Assembly (NCBI GenBank): GCA_001661515.1
Contig: LUVW01000005.1
Coordinates: 1 to 64,000, forward strand
Reading direction: 5' to 3'
DNA: 64,000 nucleotides
DNA from: Capniomyces stellatus
Taxonomy: Eukaryota > Kickxellomycota > Harpellomycetes > Harpellales > Legeriomycetaceae
The position numbers were made by a program, and so were the translations under genes. The notes beneath the pieces were generated by a model. That model made no database searches, had not been told where the DNA came from, and saw nothing but the letters and a program-made list of their open reading frames with translations. Shown in pieces: positions 33,601 through 43,239 of the stretch (position 1 is its first letter; every line of letters begins with the position of its first letter).

Positions 33601-34877
33601 ATCTCTCCAAACACATTCACTCCTGGTTTCATCCTGCGCACCTTCTTATCCACATCCACATTTACATCCACATTTACATCCACATTTATTTCCCCTTCAT
33701 TTTCCTTCTTCTTCTTCTTCTTCTTTTTGCTTCCACCATCGCTCTTCTTTTCAACCACATTTATCATTACTGACGATTTCAGCGCCCCTAACTTGCCCTG
33801 CTGCAACTTGTGTACATCCTTTTTGTCCACAAATCTAACTTTTCCCTCTTTAACTTTTCCCTCTTTACCCCCACCCCCACTTTTACTCGAGTATTCTCGC
33901 TTTCCCATTTGCTCAAACTTTCCTCCCTTACTCATCCCCTTCTTTCTCTCCTTTTCCCTCTCCTGCCCTTCCACCTTCACCTTCACCTCCACCTCCACTT
34001 CACCACTCTTGTACATCTGCTTCTCTTCGATTTTCAGTAATCCTGCCAACTCTGAAGCAAATCCCATATCTTGGCTCTCCCGCATATCCTTCATGTACCT
34101 GTTTACCCTGCTATCCGCCTTCTGCCGCCTGCCAATTTCAACCCCCTCTTTGTTTACTCCCAGTATAAAGTCCAGTAGCTTATCCGGCCTGATTATCTCT
34201 TGCTTGTACTTGCTTACTCTATCTACATGCGAATCGTCTTGATTCCTTTCGCTGCTCGCCAAAATCTTGTTTATGTCCATTTCTACCGCCTTTCCACTTT
34301 CAAATTTCTCCCCCTCCGATCTCCCCACATCCCCTTCCTCTCCCACCACTATACCCTCCTTTGAAAATGTCTTTTTAGCCAATCTCTTTTCAACAAACTC
34401 CCCCCATTCCATCCCCACCAAACTCCGCTTCCCAAAATACTTGTCTGGCCGCCTGAATCTATACCTCCAAGGCCTACGCCTCAACAACAACCTTTTCCCC
34501 TCATCATCGCTTCTATTCACTTTCAACAGCCCAGAGTCCCCAGTTATATTCAGTTTCGCCTTCCCAAAACTCTCCAAGTACGTTTTATCCGAGTTCTCTT
34601 CCCTCAGATTGTTTGACAATTCTGTTACCAACAATTTAAACTGCTCCAGGCGCTCCTTATCCAGCGCCTTCTTTCCATTTATCCCCTTGTTCCCGTTACT
34701 TTCCTCGTTATCTCTCTCCTCCTTTTTACTCTTCGCCAAATCATTTTCTATCATCGTTGAAATGTACCTACCGCTCGCCACTCCAATTCGATGCTTTTCC
34801 CTGCTACCCCACTCCATCGCTCTACCAATTATCCCATAGTTCTTGAATCTGTTTGTCTTGTGTATATAGCTGAACAT
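30648..34877 (-). CDS. DSS1: Dss1-like mitochondrial RNB-domain 3'-5' exoribonuclease
   Basis: Single open frame of 1,409 residues. The RNase II (RNB) catalytic domain spans about residues 850-1240. It begins VYTIDDDSTLDVDDGVS, carrying the metal-binding aspartates in the Dss1-like form IDD-x-S-T-x-x-x-DDG. It includes HVHIADP, MLPMPFAVDNIGLG and, near its end, GYSRVTSPMRRFSDLLGHYQ. In yeast, Dss1 is the RNase of the mitochondrial degradosome and partners the Suv3 helicase. The N terminus (MFSYIHKTNRFKNYGIIGRA) is basic and compatible with mitochondrial import. Residues 1-460 are low-complexity and charged, with a long Lys run and a VDVNVDVNVDVD repeat near residue 400. That makes the protein some 400 residues longer than yeast Dss1. 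The coding strand is purine-rich in the 5' two thirds and C/T-rich in the last third. Confidence 0.9.
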   Translation of the reverse strand: MFSYIHKTNRFKNYGIIGRAMEWGSREKHRIGVASGRYISTMIENDLAKSKKEERDNEESNGNKGINGKKALDKERLEQFKLLVTELSNNLREENSDKTYLESFGKAKLNITGDSGLLKVNRSDDEGKRLLLRRRPWRYRFRRPDKYFGKRSLVGMEWGEFVEKRLAKKTFSKEGIVVGEEGDVGRSEGEKFESGKAVEMDINKILASSERNQDDSHVDRVSKYKQEIIRPDKLLDFILGVNKEGVEIGRRQKADSRVNRYMKDMRESQDMGFASELAGLLKIEEKQMYKSGEVEVEVKVKVEGQEREKERKKGMSKGGKFEQMGKREYSSKSGGGGKEGKVKEGKVRFVDKKDVHKLQQGKLGALKSSVMINVVEKKSDGGSKKKKKKKKENEGEINVDVNVDVNVDVDKKVRRMKPGVNVFGEMENVEIELKGEEGMDGEYLAMESGREHPQVGDIIESRGYVRKMDNSDVSLYSRVGAVLSEVSGMYNYIVQFENGDPEGQAKKHMGLVGFGYMKIERVLSESGMSKKEMEVVRGAGSKSEEVGEILGKYSARILSRFVSKMNKYLWSVGGVGKELYEWMEANGVREISVDDLAMYLAYRNGLTRLGLDEWLQCKFGAFEFFARNPGYFSEKIRERPENLAFELQPRDKVEVLEGAWGLVRESSGERLERFRRKVWGRLGRYYLNNPVLLRTAVEEEEARNGDGDGDGDGEAGVFKMDMEMLRAKVEEFGSGEQEMDRRKEYEMVVSTLKQFLYRANTGYARHDNPFAKVVHEVIKPFRLYKVINQATVFEFLVAIGEIDQHFDVIAQDLRSNIPDKTRATESSKLEQKAKKHVKAGQVQSDGCDSVRVDFGEMTVYTIDDDSTLDVDDGVSVEQVVGTDEHWVHVHIADPTRLVRQFDDVFNYAHHRHSSMYLPFGTEHMLPMPFAVDNIGLGTTNSRRKHVYTVTFSARLGPSGDICEYKVQLGVVSKLKRVSYDLVDTVLPFDYVAGGEQALQECKRVGFTTSLFTQHDVEPVSQSNSDVQALTETDKLNLNTLHTVARKHFEHRLASGAIGHTIPNTNLKISRTKGNASDPIQFPAITLSKDVSQVSPAHLMVSELMILANRIAGRFAVEHGNVPMVYRSHIPPNSKFLAQKYSSDLRCGLPQLRHLSVESLKSTVSYSDIWRMAFDCISPVDGTVGLRVYDEIRFLMNPSEVGFDPLPHLTLGINDAFGYSRVTSPMRRFSDLLGHYQIKHKLAPSSANLNPLPSSFLNSSFLSKSKAVEVNLRTLSKDIYAYWSLKSIQRVEHFVRSNSNPSANLHKVISSPNNLQSLPFYIAQSSSLSSEYIFSKSNFVPVWKVQVSNRDATRDFISVIFKNFSISAMMTPIPTNIDKLPFSGDEFDVVITFIDPFNRKIVVRPIHLYN
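33648..33692. repeat. 12-bp coding repeat in the RNase gene (VDVN)n
   Basis: Three to four copies of a 12-bp unit (CACATTTACATC on the plus strand) encode VDVN repeats beside a lysine homopolymer stretch. It is a recent in-frame microsatellite expansion inside the non-conserved N-terminal extension. Confidence 0.8.
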
Positions 34878-36710
34878 GTTTCTATCTTATTTTTCCTCTT
34901 CTCCCCTCCTTCGCGTCTTTATTTTCTATATTATTAAATACACTATCTCCGAAAAAAAAAATCCAAGTGAAAAATCTTTATCAATTCTTTTTCGCATTCA
35001 CTCCCATGTAGCTCTTACTTTATCTCGATGTTTATATATTGTCTCTCTCTATCTTTGCTATATTGTTTCTGAGTGGTTTTTTTTTCTTCTTCTTATTACT
35101 ACTACCCAATTCCTGATCTTTTACCACCGCACTGTACTTTTCCTTTTACTTTTCCTTTTCCGTTTCCTCGACTTTATACCAAGCCGTCTAAAATCCAATC
35201 TTTATCGTTTACTAATTCCTAACTAAATTTCAATTTCAACATTCCACTTTTTTTTTCTTTCAAATTGACTTTTTGAACAAAAAAAAAGTTCATAATTGGA
35301 AAAAGTCGATTATTGATTTTGATTTCAACAATGTGCGTTTTTTTCCAATTTTTTTTCTTTTTTTGTAAATTAGAGCGAATCATAATCGATACTTCTTTTT
35401 ACTGTAGTTAACTTGGAGGTTTTTATTGTTTTTTTTCTTTCTTTGCCAACATGTAAAAGTTTGACGTTAAATGCTTGGCTAATTTCAAAATAAAAAATAA
35501 AAAATAAAAATAATCGTATCGGTTACATTCAGCAAAGCTTTATACGGCTCAGTTAGTCAAAGCTTCTACTTTAATCATTCCATTTTTAAAAAACACCATT
35601 TCCCAACATTTTGCTACTTTTTTTCATTTAATTCTTTACAATATACTCGGCCTGGTCTAGCACATTCCTTTTGAGTTGGTTCGTCTTTTTCATATCCAAG
35701 TTAAAAAAAGAACAGCCTGCTGAATCGTCCAATACGGTTGTTGGTGGCATTCTCGCCGAACCAAGACAGCTTGTCAGTCTAGTTGATACGCTATAATGTG
35801 TCCTAACACTGGTTTTACATTACAACATCAGCTCCTCCTAGTTTCTGGTATTTAAAGCTATTTTTGTCTTGAAAACTCAATATCGCGGATATTTTTCTTT
35901 TTAGGTTAAAAGTTTTATGGGAAAGTTTTTTCACTGTTTTTTTCTTCATTTTTTTTTCTCAACTTGGGTAAAAATCGAAAAAACTTGAGAAAAAAGACAA
36001 AAAGCAAAAAAAAATAACCGCAGCACAATGGAATACGAATAAAACGCATTAGAATTCAAATCCCTAATCCCAAATCTCCCAATCCTTTGAATATTGACCA
36101 ATTGATGCTAATTGGCTATTCAAATTGTTTCCAGTTAAAGCTGTGCAATTGTGACTTATTTGGAGCATAGAAAGTAAGTTTTGTAAACAGGGAAAAAGGT
36201 TGGTTGGATTTGACTTCAATTTTAATCAACCCATCTTGTTTATTGATCAGGAGATTAATTCCCACCTTTATTCTAGAATACGTTTGCTCCGTTTGTTACT
36301 AATTAATTTGATGACTTTAGTCTGAAACTTTAAAAGAACAGCCTTTATTACTTGTTTAACTTTATACGTACTTTGCAGTATTTCTGAAAATAGTGTAGTC
36401 TTTACATTATATCCCCATTTTTACTGCCAGCTACTTTTACTCTTAAAGTACACCATTTAGTTACTACTGGTTTTGTATTCTACTATTAAAAGCTAAACAC
36501 TCGAGTACACACATTTATACTGCTAAACACGTTGTTTCACCAACTTTATACAGCTGCCCAGTTTCTCGATTCAAAAACGACAAACATACTACAGTAATAT
36601 AACACACTTGAAAACGCATTACTACTTGGTTTTCCTTTTCTCTTAATTCAGCTTTGCCCCCTCATTCGCCTCCCCCCTTTTTTTAGGTAAATAGTAAATA
36701 TAATAGCGAA
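34878..36710. other. Divergent intergenic region, RNase and HADH copy A
   Basis: About 1.8 kb of AT-rich DNA with T/C-rich sequence beside the RNase start and several poly-T runs. No gene or RNA recognised. Confidence 0.6.
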
Positions 36711-37712
36711 ATGTTGACAATCAGATCAGTTTCAAAAACAAACAAGCGCTCTGCTTTAAATGCATTGGTCAAGGCGTACTCCACCAAAGAGGCAAGCACA
36801 GAGCCAGAACAACCAAAGGAAGAAGTCGTCTCGCCTTTTAAAAAAATAACCGTTTTTGGATCTGGGCTGATGGGATCTGGTATAGCACAAGTGTCTGCTA
36901 CATATAACCACAAGGTGAATTTGGTTGATTTAGACCAGCAGGCGCTGGATAAGTCGCAGGCGTACATACTAAAGTCGTTGAAACGAGTGGCCAAGAAAAA
37001 GTTCCCAGAGGACCAAGTGAGCCAAATCCGCTTTACTGAAAGTGCACTTTCTAAAATCGAATTCACAACAAAAATCGATGAATCCGTAAGCAGTGCAGAT
37101 ATGGTTTTGGAAGCTATCATCGAAAACATTGAAATAAAGCAGGCTCTGTTCAAGAAGCTTGACGAAATTGCACCAAAAGACACGATTTTTGCCAGCAACA
37201 CCAGCTCGCTCCGAATCACAGATATTTTCTCGGTTGTATCAGAGGCCAGACAAAAGCAGGTTGGTGGACTTCACTTTTTCAACCCAGTTCCTCAAATGAA
37301 GCTTCTCGAAGTTATAAAAACTGATCAAACGAGCCAAGACACCTTTGACAAACTATTCAACTATGGTCTGGCCATCAAGAAGGTGTGTGTAACGTGCAAA
37401 GATACTCCTGGGTTCATTGTGAACAGACTGCTTGTTCCATATATGCTAGAATCGATCAGAATGCTTGAGCGTGGCGATGCTAGTGCAAAGGACATTGATA
37501 TTTCAATGAAACTTGGTGCTGGTTACCCAATGGGTCCATTTGAGCTTTTGGACTATGTTGGTTTGGATACCCCCCACTATGTTGCCAAGGGCTGGTACGA
37601 AAACAGCGAGCTGAAAGGAAACGAGCTGGTCAAACCATCGCAGAAGCTCGAGGAGCTCGTCAAGTCTGGTCGTTTGGGAATTAAATCCGGTGGTGGGTTC
37701 TATGATTACTAA
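36711..37712 (+). CDS. HADH: Mitochondrial 3-hydroxyacyl-CoA dehydrogenase, copy A
   Basis: Oxidises L-3-hydroxyacyl-CoA to 3-ketoacyl-CoA with NAD+, the third step of beta-oxidation. Single exon, 333 residues. Residues 1-25 (MLTIRSVSKTNKRSALNALV, then KAYST) form a basic mitochondrial presequence. The Rossmann motif GSGLMGSGIAQ starts at residue 50, with the NAD aspartate at the end of strand 2 (LVDLD). The catalytic pair is H188 and E200 in GGLHFFNPVPQMKLLE. The dimerisation domain has DTPGFIVNRLLVPYM and LGAGYPMGPFELLDYVGLDT, ending GIKSGGGFYDY. Domain order and length match human mitochondrial HADH. It forms a tail-to-tail inverted pair with a paralogue about 430 bp downstream that shares roughly 88% of residues. 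Confidence 0.97.
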   Translation: MLTIRSVSKTNKRSALNALVKAYSTKEASTEPEQPKEEVVSPFKKITVFGSGLMGSGIAQVSATYNHKVNLVDLDQQALDKSQAYILKSLKRVAKKKFPEDQVSQIRFTESALSKIEFTTKIDESVSSADMVLEAIIENIEIKQALFKKLDEIAPKDTIFASNTSSLRITDIFSVVSEARQKQVGGLHFFNPVPQMKLLEVIKTDQTSQDTFDKLFNYGLAIKKVCVTCKDTPGFIVNRLLVPYMLESIRMLERGDASAKDIDISMKLGAGYPMGPFELLDYVGLDTPHYVAKGWYENSELKGNELVKPSQKLEELVKSGRLGIKSGGGFYDY

Positions 37713-38145
37713 CCCAGTCACGCAACTTTGACCAGTGTTATCAAACCTTGTCCACACTTTCCCATTAATTCATACTATAAATATAAATCTAACCACTTTT
37801 TTTTTCCCTTTTACTTTTCATATTACCATTGGGATTTTCATTTAAATACTCCTTGTTTTAGAGAATATAATAGTACCAACTACACCCTTGACACTTTTTT
37901 TTTGACTTTAACATTGTCGCTTCCCTTTTATCACAAATAATTAAAGCCAAGTCCTGATTCCAAATGTTTTGCTCGATAATGGCAATAAACCTTTTTTTTA
38001 TTTAAAAGCCAAACAAGAACAATAAAAAAATATCAGTAGTCTTTCAACGCTTACAAACTTGCAAACATATAAGAAAAAAGATGCAAAGGTATGGGGAGAG
38101 AAAAAAAAAAACAGAAAACAAGTGCTCTATCAACTTGGTTACAAA
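37713..38145. other. Spacer between the inverted HADH copies
   Basis: About 430 bp of AT-rich 3' flanking sequence. The HADH inverted repeat stops close to the stop codons on each side, so this spacer would be the loop of any cruciform. No gene. Confidence 0.6.
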
Positions 38146-39138
38146 CTAGTAATCATAGAACCCACCACCGGATTTAATGCCCAAACGACCAGATTTGACG
38201 AGCTCCTCGAGCTTCTGCGATGGTTTGACCAGCTCGTTTCCTTTCAGCTCGCTGTTTTCGTACCATCCCTTGGTGATAAAGTGTGAAGTATCCAAGCCGA
38301 CATAGTCCAAAAGCTCAAATGGACCCATTGGGTAACCAGCACCAAGTTTCATTGAAATATCAATGTCCTTTGCACTAGCATCGCCACGCTCAAGCATTCT
38401 GATGGCTTCCATCATGTAAGGCACAAGCAGTCTGTTCACAATGAACCCAGGGGTATCTTTGCACGTTACGCATACTTTATTGATGGCCAGGCCATAGTTG
38501 AATAGTTTGTCAAAGGTGTCTTGGCTGGTTGTTTTGGTCTTAATGACCTCAACTAGCTTCATTTGAGGAACTGGGTTGAAGAAGTGGAGCCCACCAATCC
38601 TGGATTTTCTTTCTTCGGACACAACCGAGAAAATATCTGTGATTTGAAGCGAGCTGGTGTTGCTAGCAAAAATCGTGTCTTTTGGTGCAATTCCGTCAAG
38701 CTTCTTGAACAGTGTTTGCTTTACCCCAATGTTTTCAACAATAGCCTCTAAAACCATGTCAGTGTTGCTGACAGCATCCTCTTCCTTTGTTGTGAATTCG
38801 ATTTTGGACAGTACGCTCTCAGTAAAGCGGATTTGCTCAGCTTGGTTCTCTGGGAACTTTTTCTTGGCCACTCGCTTCAACGACTTTAGTATGTACGCCT
38901 GCGACTTGTCCAACGCCTGTTGGTTTAAATCAACCAAATTCACCTTGTGGTTATATGTAGCAGACACTTGTGCCACTCCTGAACCCATCAATCCAGATCC
39001 AAAAATAGTTATTTGTTTGAATGGCGAAACCACAGCCTTTGGCTTTTCTGTGCTTGCCTCTTTAGTCGAGTACGCCTTGGCCAATGCATTTAAAGCAGAG
39101 CGCTTGTTTGTTTTTGAAACTGATCTGATTGTCAACAT
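38146..39138 (-). CDS. HADH: Mitochondrial 3-hydroxyacyl-CoA dehydrogenase, copy B
   Basis: Paralogue of the neighbouring HADH with the same reaction and predicted matrix location. Single exon, 330 residues, with the first 19 and last 41 residues identical to copy A. All catalytic features are kept: GSGLMGSGVAQ Rossmann loop, H185 and E197, DTPGFIVNRLLVPYM and GYPMGPFELLDYVGLDT. By hand alignment there are 38 substitutions and one three-residue gap. They cluster in the presequence-domain linker and between about residues 95 and 205, including SEERKSRIGG before the catalytic histidine. These may tune expression or acyl-chain preference. A TATATAAA on the minus strand at about 39203-39210, some 70 bp upstream of the start, is a good TATA candidate. 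Copy A has no such element at this distance. Confidence 0.97.
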   Translation of the reverse strand: MLTIRSVSKTNKRSALNALAKAYSTKEASTEKPKAVVSPFKQITIFGSGLMGSGVAQVSATYNHKVNLVDLNQQALDKSQAYILKSLKRVAKKKFPENQAEQIRFTESVLSKIEFTTKEEDAVSNTDMVLEAIVENIGVKQTLFKKLDGIAPKDTIFASNTSSLQITDIFSVVSEERKSRIGGLHFFNPVPQMKLVEVIKTKTTSQDTFDKLFNYGLAINKVCVTCKDTPGFIVNRLLVPYMMEAIRMLERGDASAKDIDISMKLGAGYPMGPFELLDYVGLDTSHFITKGWYENSELKGNELVKPSQKLEELVKSGRLGIKSGGGFYDY

Positions 39139-39584
39139 TTTACTTTGTTTCCTGTGTGCTATGCCTTATTTTATTTTTACAACTACCTTGTTGGTGAATG
39201 TGTTTATATAGCTGAAAGAGAGCACTCGGCTATTTATTTGTTTCTGGATAATTAAATACGAATTTTGGTTTTCAATTGATCTTTTTTTTGTTTTATTTTT
39301 TATTCTTACTTAGTTTAAATAGATTTAAATACATTATTCTCTTGCGTTCTCCGTAATTTGCGTGAAATAGACTATTTTCTGCTTATCTATTTTTCAAACC
39401 CTACTATTATTTCCATTTTGCGCGTGTTCCCTTTCCTTTTTAACCAACAACATATGCCCAACTATCGGTGTGCTTTTAAGGCATCGCTGTATTTATTGGT
39501 ACAGCTCTACCTATTTCATATTTTTTTAATTTGCTACTTTTTACTGGAAATAGCAAACCGAAACTACAACTCAACTTGAAAGGA

Positions 39585-39592
39585 GGGTGTGT

Positions 39593-39632
<40 letters not shown>
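39585..39632. repeat. (GT)n microsatellite
   Basis: About 20 GT/TG dinucleotides with one TA interruption near the start and a TATATG end. Confidence 0.9.
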
Positions 39633-39636
<4 letters not shown>

Positions 39637-39773
39637 TGTCTTATTGCCTGGAATAACATTGGCTAGCAACTCTCAAGATAAAGCAACTGTATTATTTCTG
39701 TGCTTTGTTTACTACGCACCGTCCATATAGGCATCACAGACCCCAGCACATATAACAAACACACATCAACTCT

Positions 39774-40320
39774 TTGACGCGGCACAGCTTGATGGTGGTT
39801 CAAGTAAATAGTCGATATTCATTCCAGAGTTTGGCTGCTGATATCTTAATTTTGACATCCGTTTCTATCAAAAAAAAAACCAAACAGATCCAGCTTTGCA
39901 GTCAAAATCGTTCCCACTTTCACATGGAAAGATTATTTTTACCAAGTGCTTATTGGCCAGCTTGTCAAATATTTCCAAACTCCTTAAGTTTAAAACACGA
40001 TACAGACTCTTCAACATAGATAACGAACTTGGTTTTACGTTTAAAACTTTTTTTTGTTCAAAGGCTCGTGGTAATGGCTCTACACGACTTTATATAGTGG
40101 GCTCGGATGCCTCAAAGTGCTAGTGTACCAGTTTTCTTTTATTGGTATTTCCAAAGTAATAGAACATAAAGTAATCCACAAGAGTTTTTCCTTGATACAA
40201 AAACTTGACGATTCGCCTGTAAAATATATAAAAAATATCAGTTCTCCAAGACGCATCAACCTGGTTTTATATATAGATGGGTTGGTTCAATTGGTAGATC
40301 TAAACATGCTCTACTTTTAG
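39774..40320 (+). pseudogene. Possible decayed coding region, WD-repeat-like
   Basis: Three overlapping open frames in different phases follow each other over about 550 bp. The junction near 40.11 kb reads LYIVGSDASK in one frame and VLVYQFSFIGISKVIEHKVI in the next. That order resembles the GSDxxxVxVYxF core of a WD40 repeat interrupted by a frameshift. No start, splice sites or neighbouring repeats could be confirmed. It may be a remnant of a WD-repeat gene or a chance pattern. Confidence 0.22.
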
Positions 40321-41625
40321 CATTTCACTCAAATCCACGCCACTTGGTGCCTTAGTTTGTGCTGACTTCTACAAACATAGCCCAAGCGAGTATACCGTTC
40401 TTATTTGTTTATTTTCATCATCAATTTCCTGCGTTATACCGGTAGTGTACTAAACACTGGCTCTACATTCAGGTGTTGTTATTGTAGTTTATTAGTTCTA
40501 CTCTTCAAGCTTCTTCAATGGACTGGCGCTATGTTGTAGAGCTAATCAATCCGGTTTGCTCTGACTTATGTTGTATTCAAGCTTGGTGTATTGACATAAA
40601 ATTCTGTTTTACAGGTTGTGTCATTGCTGGGACAATTGACCTCAGGAAATATGTTGATTTCCACTGAGAGCAAACATCGTTTCTTGTTGAATAAATCCAT
40701 GATGATTTCGACATTCTTGTTTATTTTTAATAAACATTGTTCAACCAAATTAAAAATGGCAAACTCGAACAATAATTTATTTTTTGGCTCACTTTAGAAA
40801 AGAATTGTTTGACATAAGCTAAAAATGGAGTAGATTATTGATAGCGGGTTATTTCAAGATTACAGCAAAAAAAGGGGTAAACTAAATTGAGAGTTGCAAA
40901 GTGTTTGGTTAATTTTAGCTTTCAACAAGCAATTAACAAGGGACAAACATGATTTGTTCAATTTAATGGTAACTTTTGTCTTACTCAACTTTAAAGTCAT
41001 AACGTTGCCTTCTGTCAACTAGAAATGCGTGTCCAAAATACATTACTGGGCAAAAAGTTGAGAAATACAGGAGTAATTTTAGTCTATCACTTTCGGGTTT
41101 GCTCAATCTAAAGCTGGTTTACAAAATGCGGTTGTTGGAAAAATTAATGCAACTTTTTTCTTCTTTTTTGCTTTACTTTGTTTTACTTTGCTTTGCTTTG
41201 TTAAAATTGAATACGTTGATTTGGTGTTTTACTCGAGCGACCAAGATAAGTCAAGAAAGGAATTGTTCTTGCTTTATTTTATATGTTATTTTATGAGCTT
41301 TTTATTTTTGTTTTACATAATGTTTCGTTTGAACATTTGGCTAGTAAAATGACAAAACATTTCAGCGAATGCTCTTTCTTGGCTGAATTTGTATTTATTT
41401 AATAGCCAACTTGGTTAATTTGTTTAAAGCGGTGATTCGCAATCTGATTGTTCTGAATAAAACAGTGATATTCAAGCATAATTTAAAGAACCAAATATTT
41501 CTCTTGCTTTTAAAATCGCAGCAAAAGCTTTAAATATATTCACAACACTCTTGAGCTTTGTATTACTCGAACATAGTATTATTATAATATTTTTTTCATC
41601 AAAAGGAGGATTAAAACAAGTGAAT

Positions 41626-43239
41626 ATGTCAGACAATGTGGTTCATGCACTCGCTGGTAAACACATTTACACCACTTGCACCATTTCCAGCTATTTTCGT
41701 TTTTAAAATAGGCTCAAGGTTGAATTCAAAATGCTCGTTTTGGCAGAACGATAGAAATATATTTCTGTACTTGTCCGAACCACAACTGTACTGTACTTTG
41801 GTATCTACTGTTCTTAAACAAACTAATGCTGTGGGAATTGGTATAATTTAGGTGCTGGTGGAGGTATTGTGTCGCTAGCAATGACTTACCCTCTTGTAAC
41901 TGTAAGCTCACGCCTACAGGTACAGCGTGGAGTAGGACAGGATGCCAAGTATAAGGTATACATATAGCCTTGTCTTTGCGAAATCAACATGTGAATAGTT
42001 GCAGCTAGGTTCATTCTATTTTACTTTCTTGGACATAGAAAAAACAAATACAAATACAAAAATGGAAACTTGGCTGGAATGTTAAATAGGGGAATTTGGA
42101 TGCGTTCAAAAAGATTTTTTACAAGGAGGGAGTTGCTGGATTTTTCTCGTAAGTAACCAAGCTTCAATATACATAAGGGCAAGTGTAATTCAGGATTCTT
42201 AAACAATAAACTCGACTAAACATAGTGTATACTTACAATGTACAAATATAATAGAGGTATCGAGTCAGCAGTTTTTGGAGCAGCTATGACAAATGGAGTG
42301 TACTATTACTTTTTTGAATCTACCAAGAAGAGGCTTCTGAGTTTGTCAGGACAGGTCAATATGAGCACTTTTGAAAGTTTGTTTTCTGGTGCAGTTTCAG
42401 GTGTTTTGACTGTTCTAGCCACCAACCCGATCTGGGTAGTAAATGTAAGTTACGATCTGTTAGGGCGATTTACCCACCTGATCAATGAGCCGTTAGTTGG
42501 GCCAATATAACTTGCATCAGTATTGGTTCCAAAGCTGTGCACAGACCACCTGCTAAAAATATAATGAAAATCGATTTGTTACCATATTCTAGACCCGGCT
42601 CACAGTCAAGGGAAAGGATGCTGAGACTTCTGGCAAAAGTAAGAGTACATTGGACGAATTCAGGGATATCATAAAAGAGGACGGTGCCAAGTCGCTGTGG
42701 CAAGGTGTAGTTCCAGCCTTGATCCTCGTAATAAACCCAATGATCCAATTCGCTGTGTTTGAGCAGTTGAGGAATAAAATAGAAAAAACCAGAAAATTAG
42801 GGAACATGGACTTTTTTGTTTTGGGAGCTTTGTCCAAGCTTGTTGCAACCACATTAACTTACCCATACATGTAAGGAAAAAGAAAGAAAAAAAGGAGTAA
42901 ACATGCAGACTGGTCAAGTCTAGATAGGCCAAAAACAATTGAGATTGATATTTGGACTTGTGCTAATTGTTGTTGGATTTGTGGTTTTATAGCGTTGTAA
43001 AGTCTCGTATGCAAATGAAGCAGTCCGATAAAGAGTCAGAAAGATACAACTCACTGGCGGATGGGTTCAGAAAGATTATTGCGAGCGAGGGGATGGTGGG
43101 GCTTTTCAAAGGTATAGTTTCGAAACTCATCCAGTCCATTCTGACCGCAGCGATTTTGTTTACAAGCAAAGAGATGCTGTATAATCTCACACTCAGAATT
43201 GTAGCCTCGTTTTCCCAACGCCGCGCTAAGGCAGATTAG
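41626..43239 (+). CDS. PMP47: Peroxisomal ATP carrier (PMP47/ANT1, SLC25 family)
   Basis: Member of the mitochondrial-carrier family of the peroxisomal type, expected to exchange cytosolic ATP for AMP across the peroxisomal membrane for acyl-CoA activation. Six exons: 41626-41656, 41852-41955, 42090-42148, 42255-42444, 42593-42870 and 42993-43239, all joining in frame to 302 residues, the normal length. The three repeats carry the signature PxxxxxK/R: YPLVTVSSRLQVQ, NPIWVVNTRLTVK and YPYIVVKSRMQMKQ. The spacing LAGAGGGIVSLAMTYP and SGIESAVFGAAMTNGVYYYF closely follow Candida Pmp47 and plant/animal PMP34 homologues. No presequence. The location fits peroxisomal fatty-acid oxidation beside two HADH genes, though those look mitochondrial. 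Confidence 0.93.

Larger units (their letters stand above)
39139..41625. other. Intergenic, 2.5 kb, with a possible gene remnant
   Basis: Holds the promoter side of HADH copy B, a (GT)n microsatellite, a possible frameshifted coding remnant at 39.77-40.32 kb, and otherwise AT-rich sequence leading to the carrier gene. TTTGC/TTTAC repeats lie near 41.17 kb. Confidence 0.55.

Noticed and set aside
32463..34242. Long plus-strand open frames opposite the Dss1-like gene
   Set aside because: They are antisense shadows created by the purine-rich codon use of the RNase gene; they lack family motifs.
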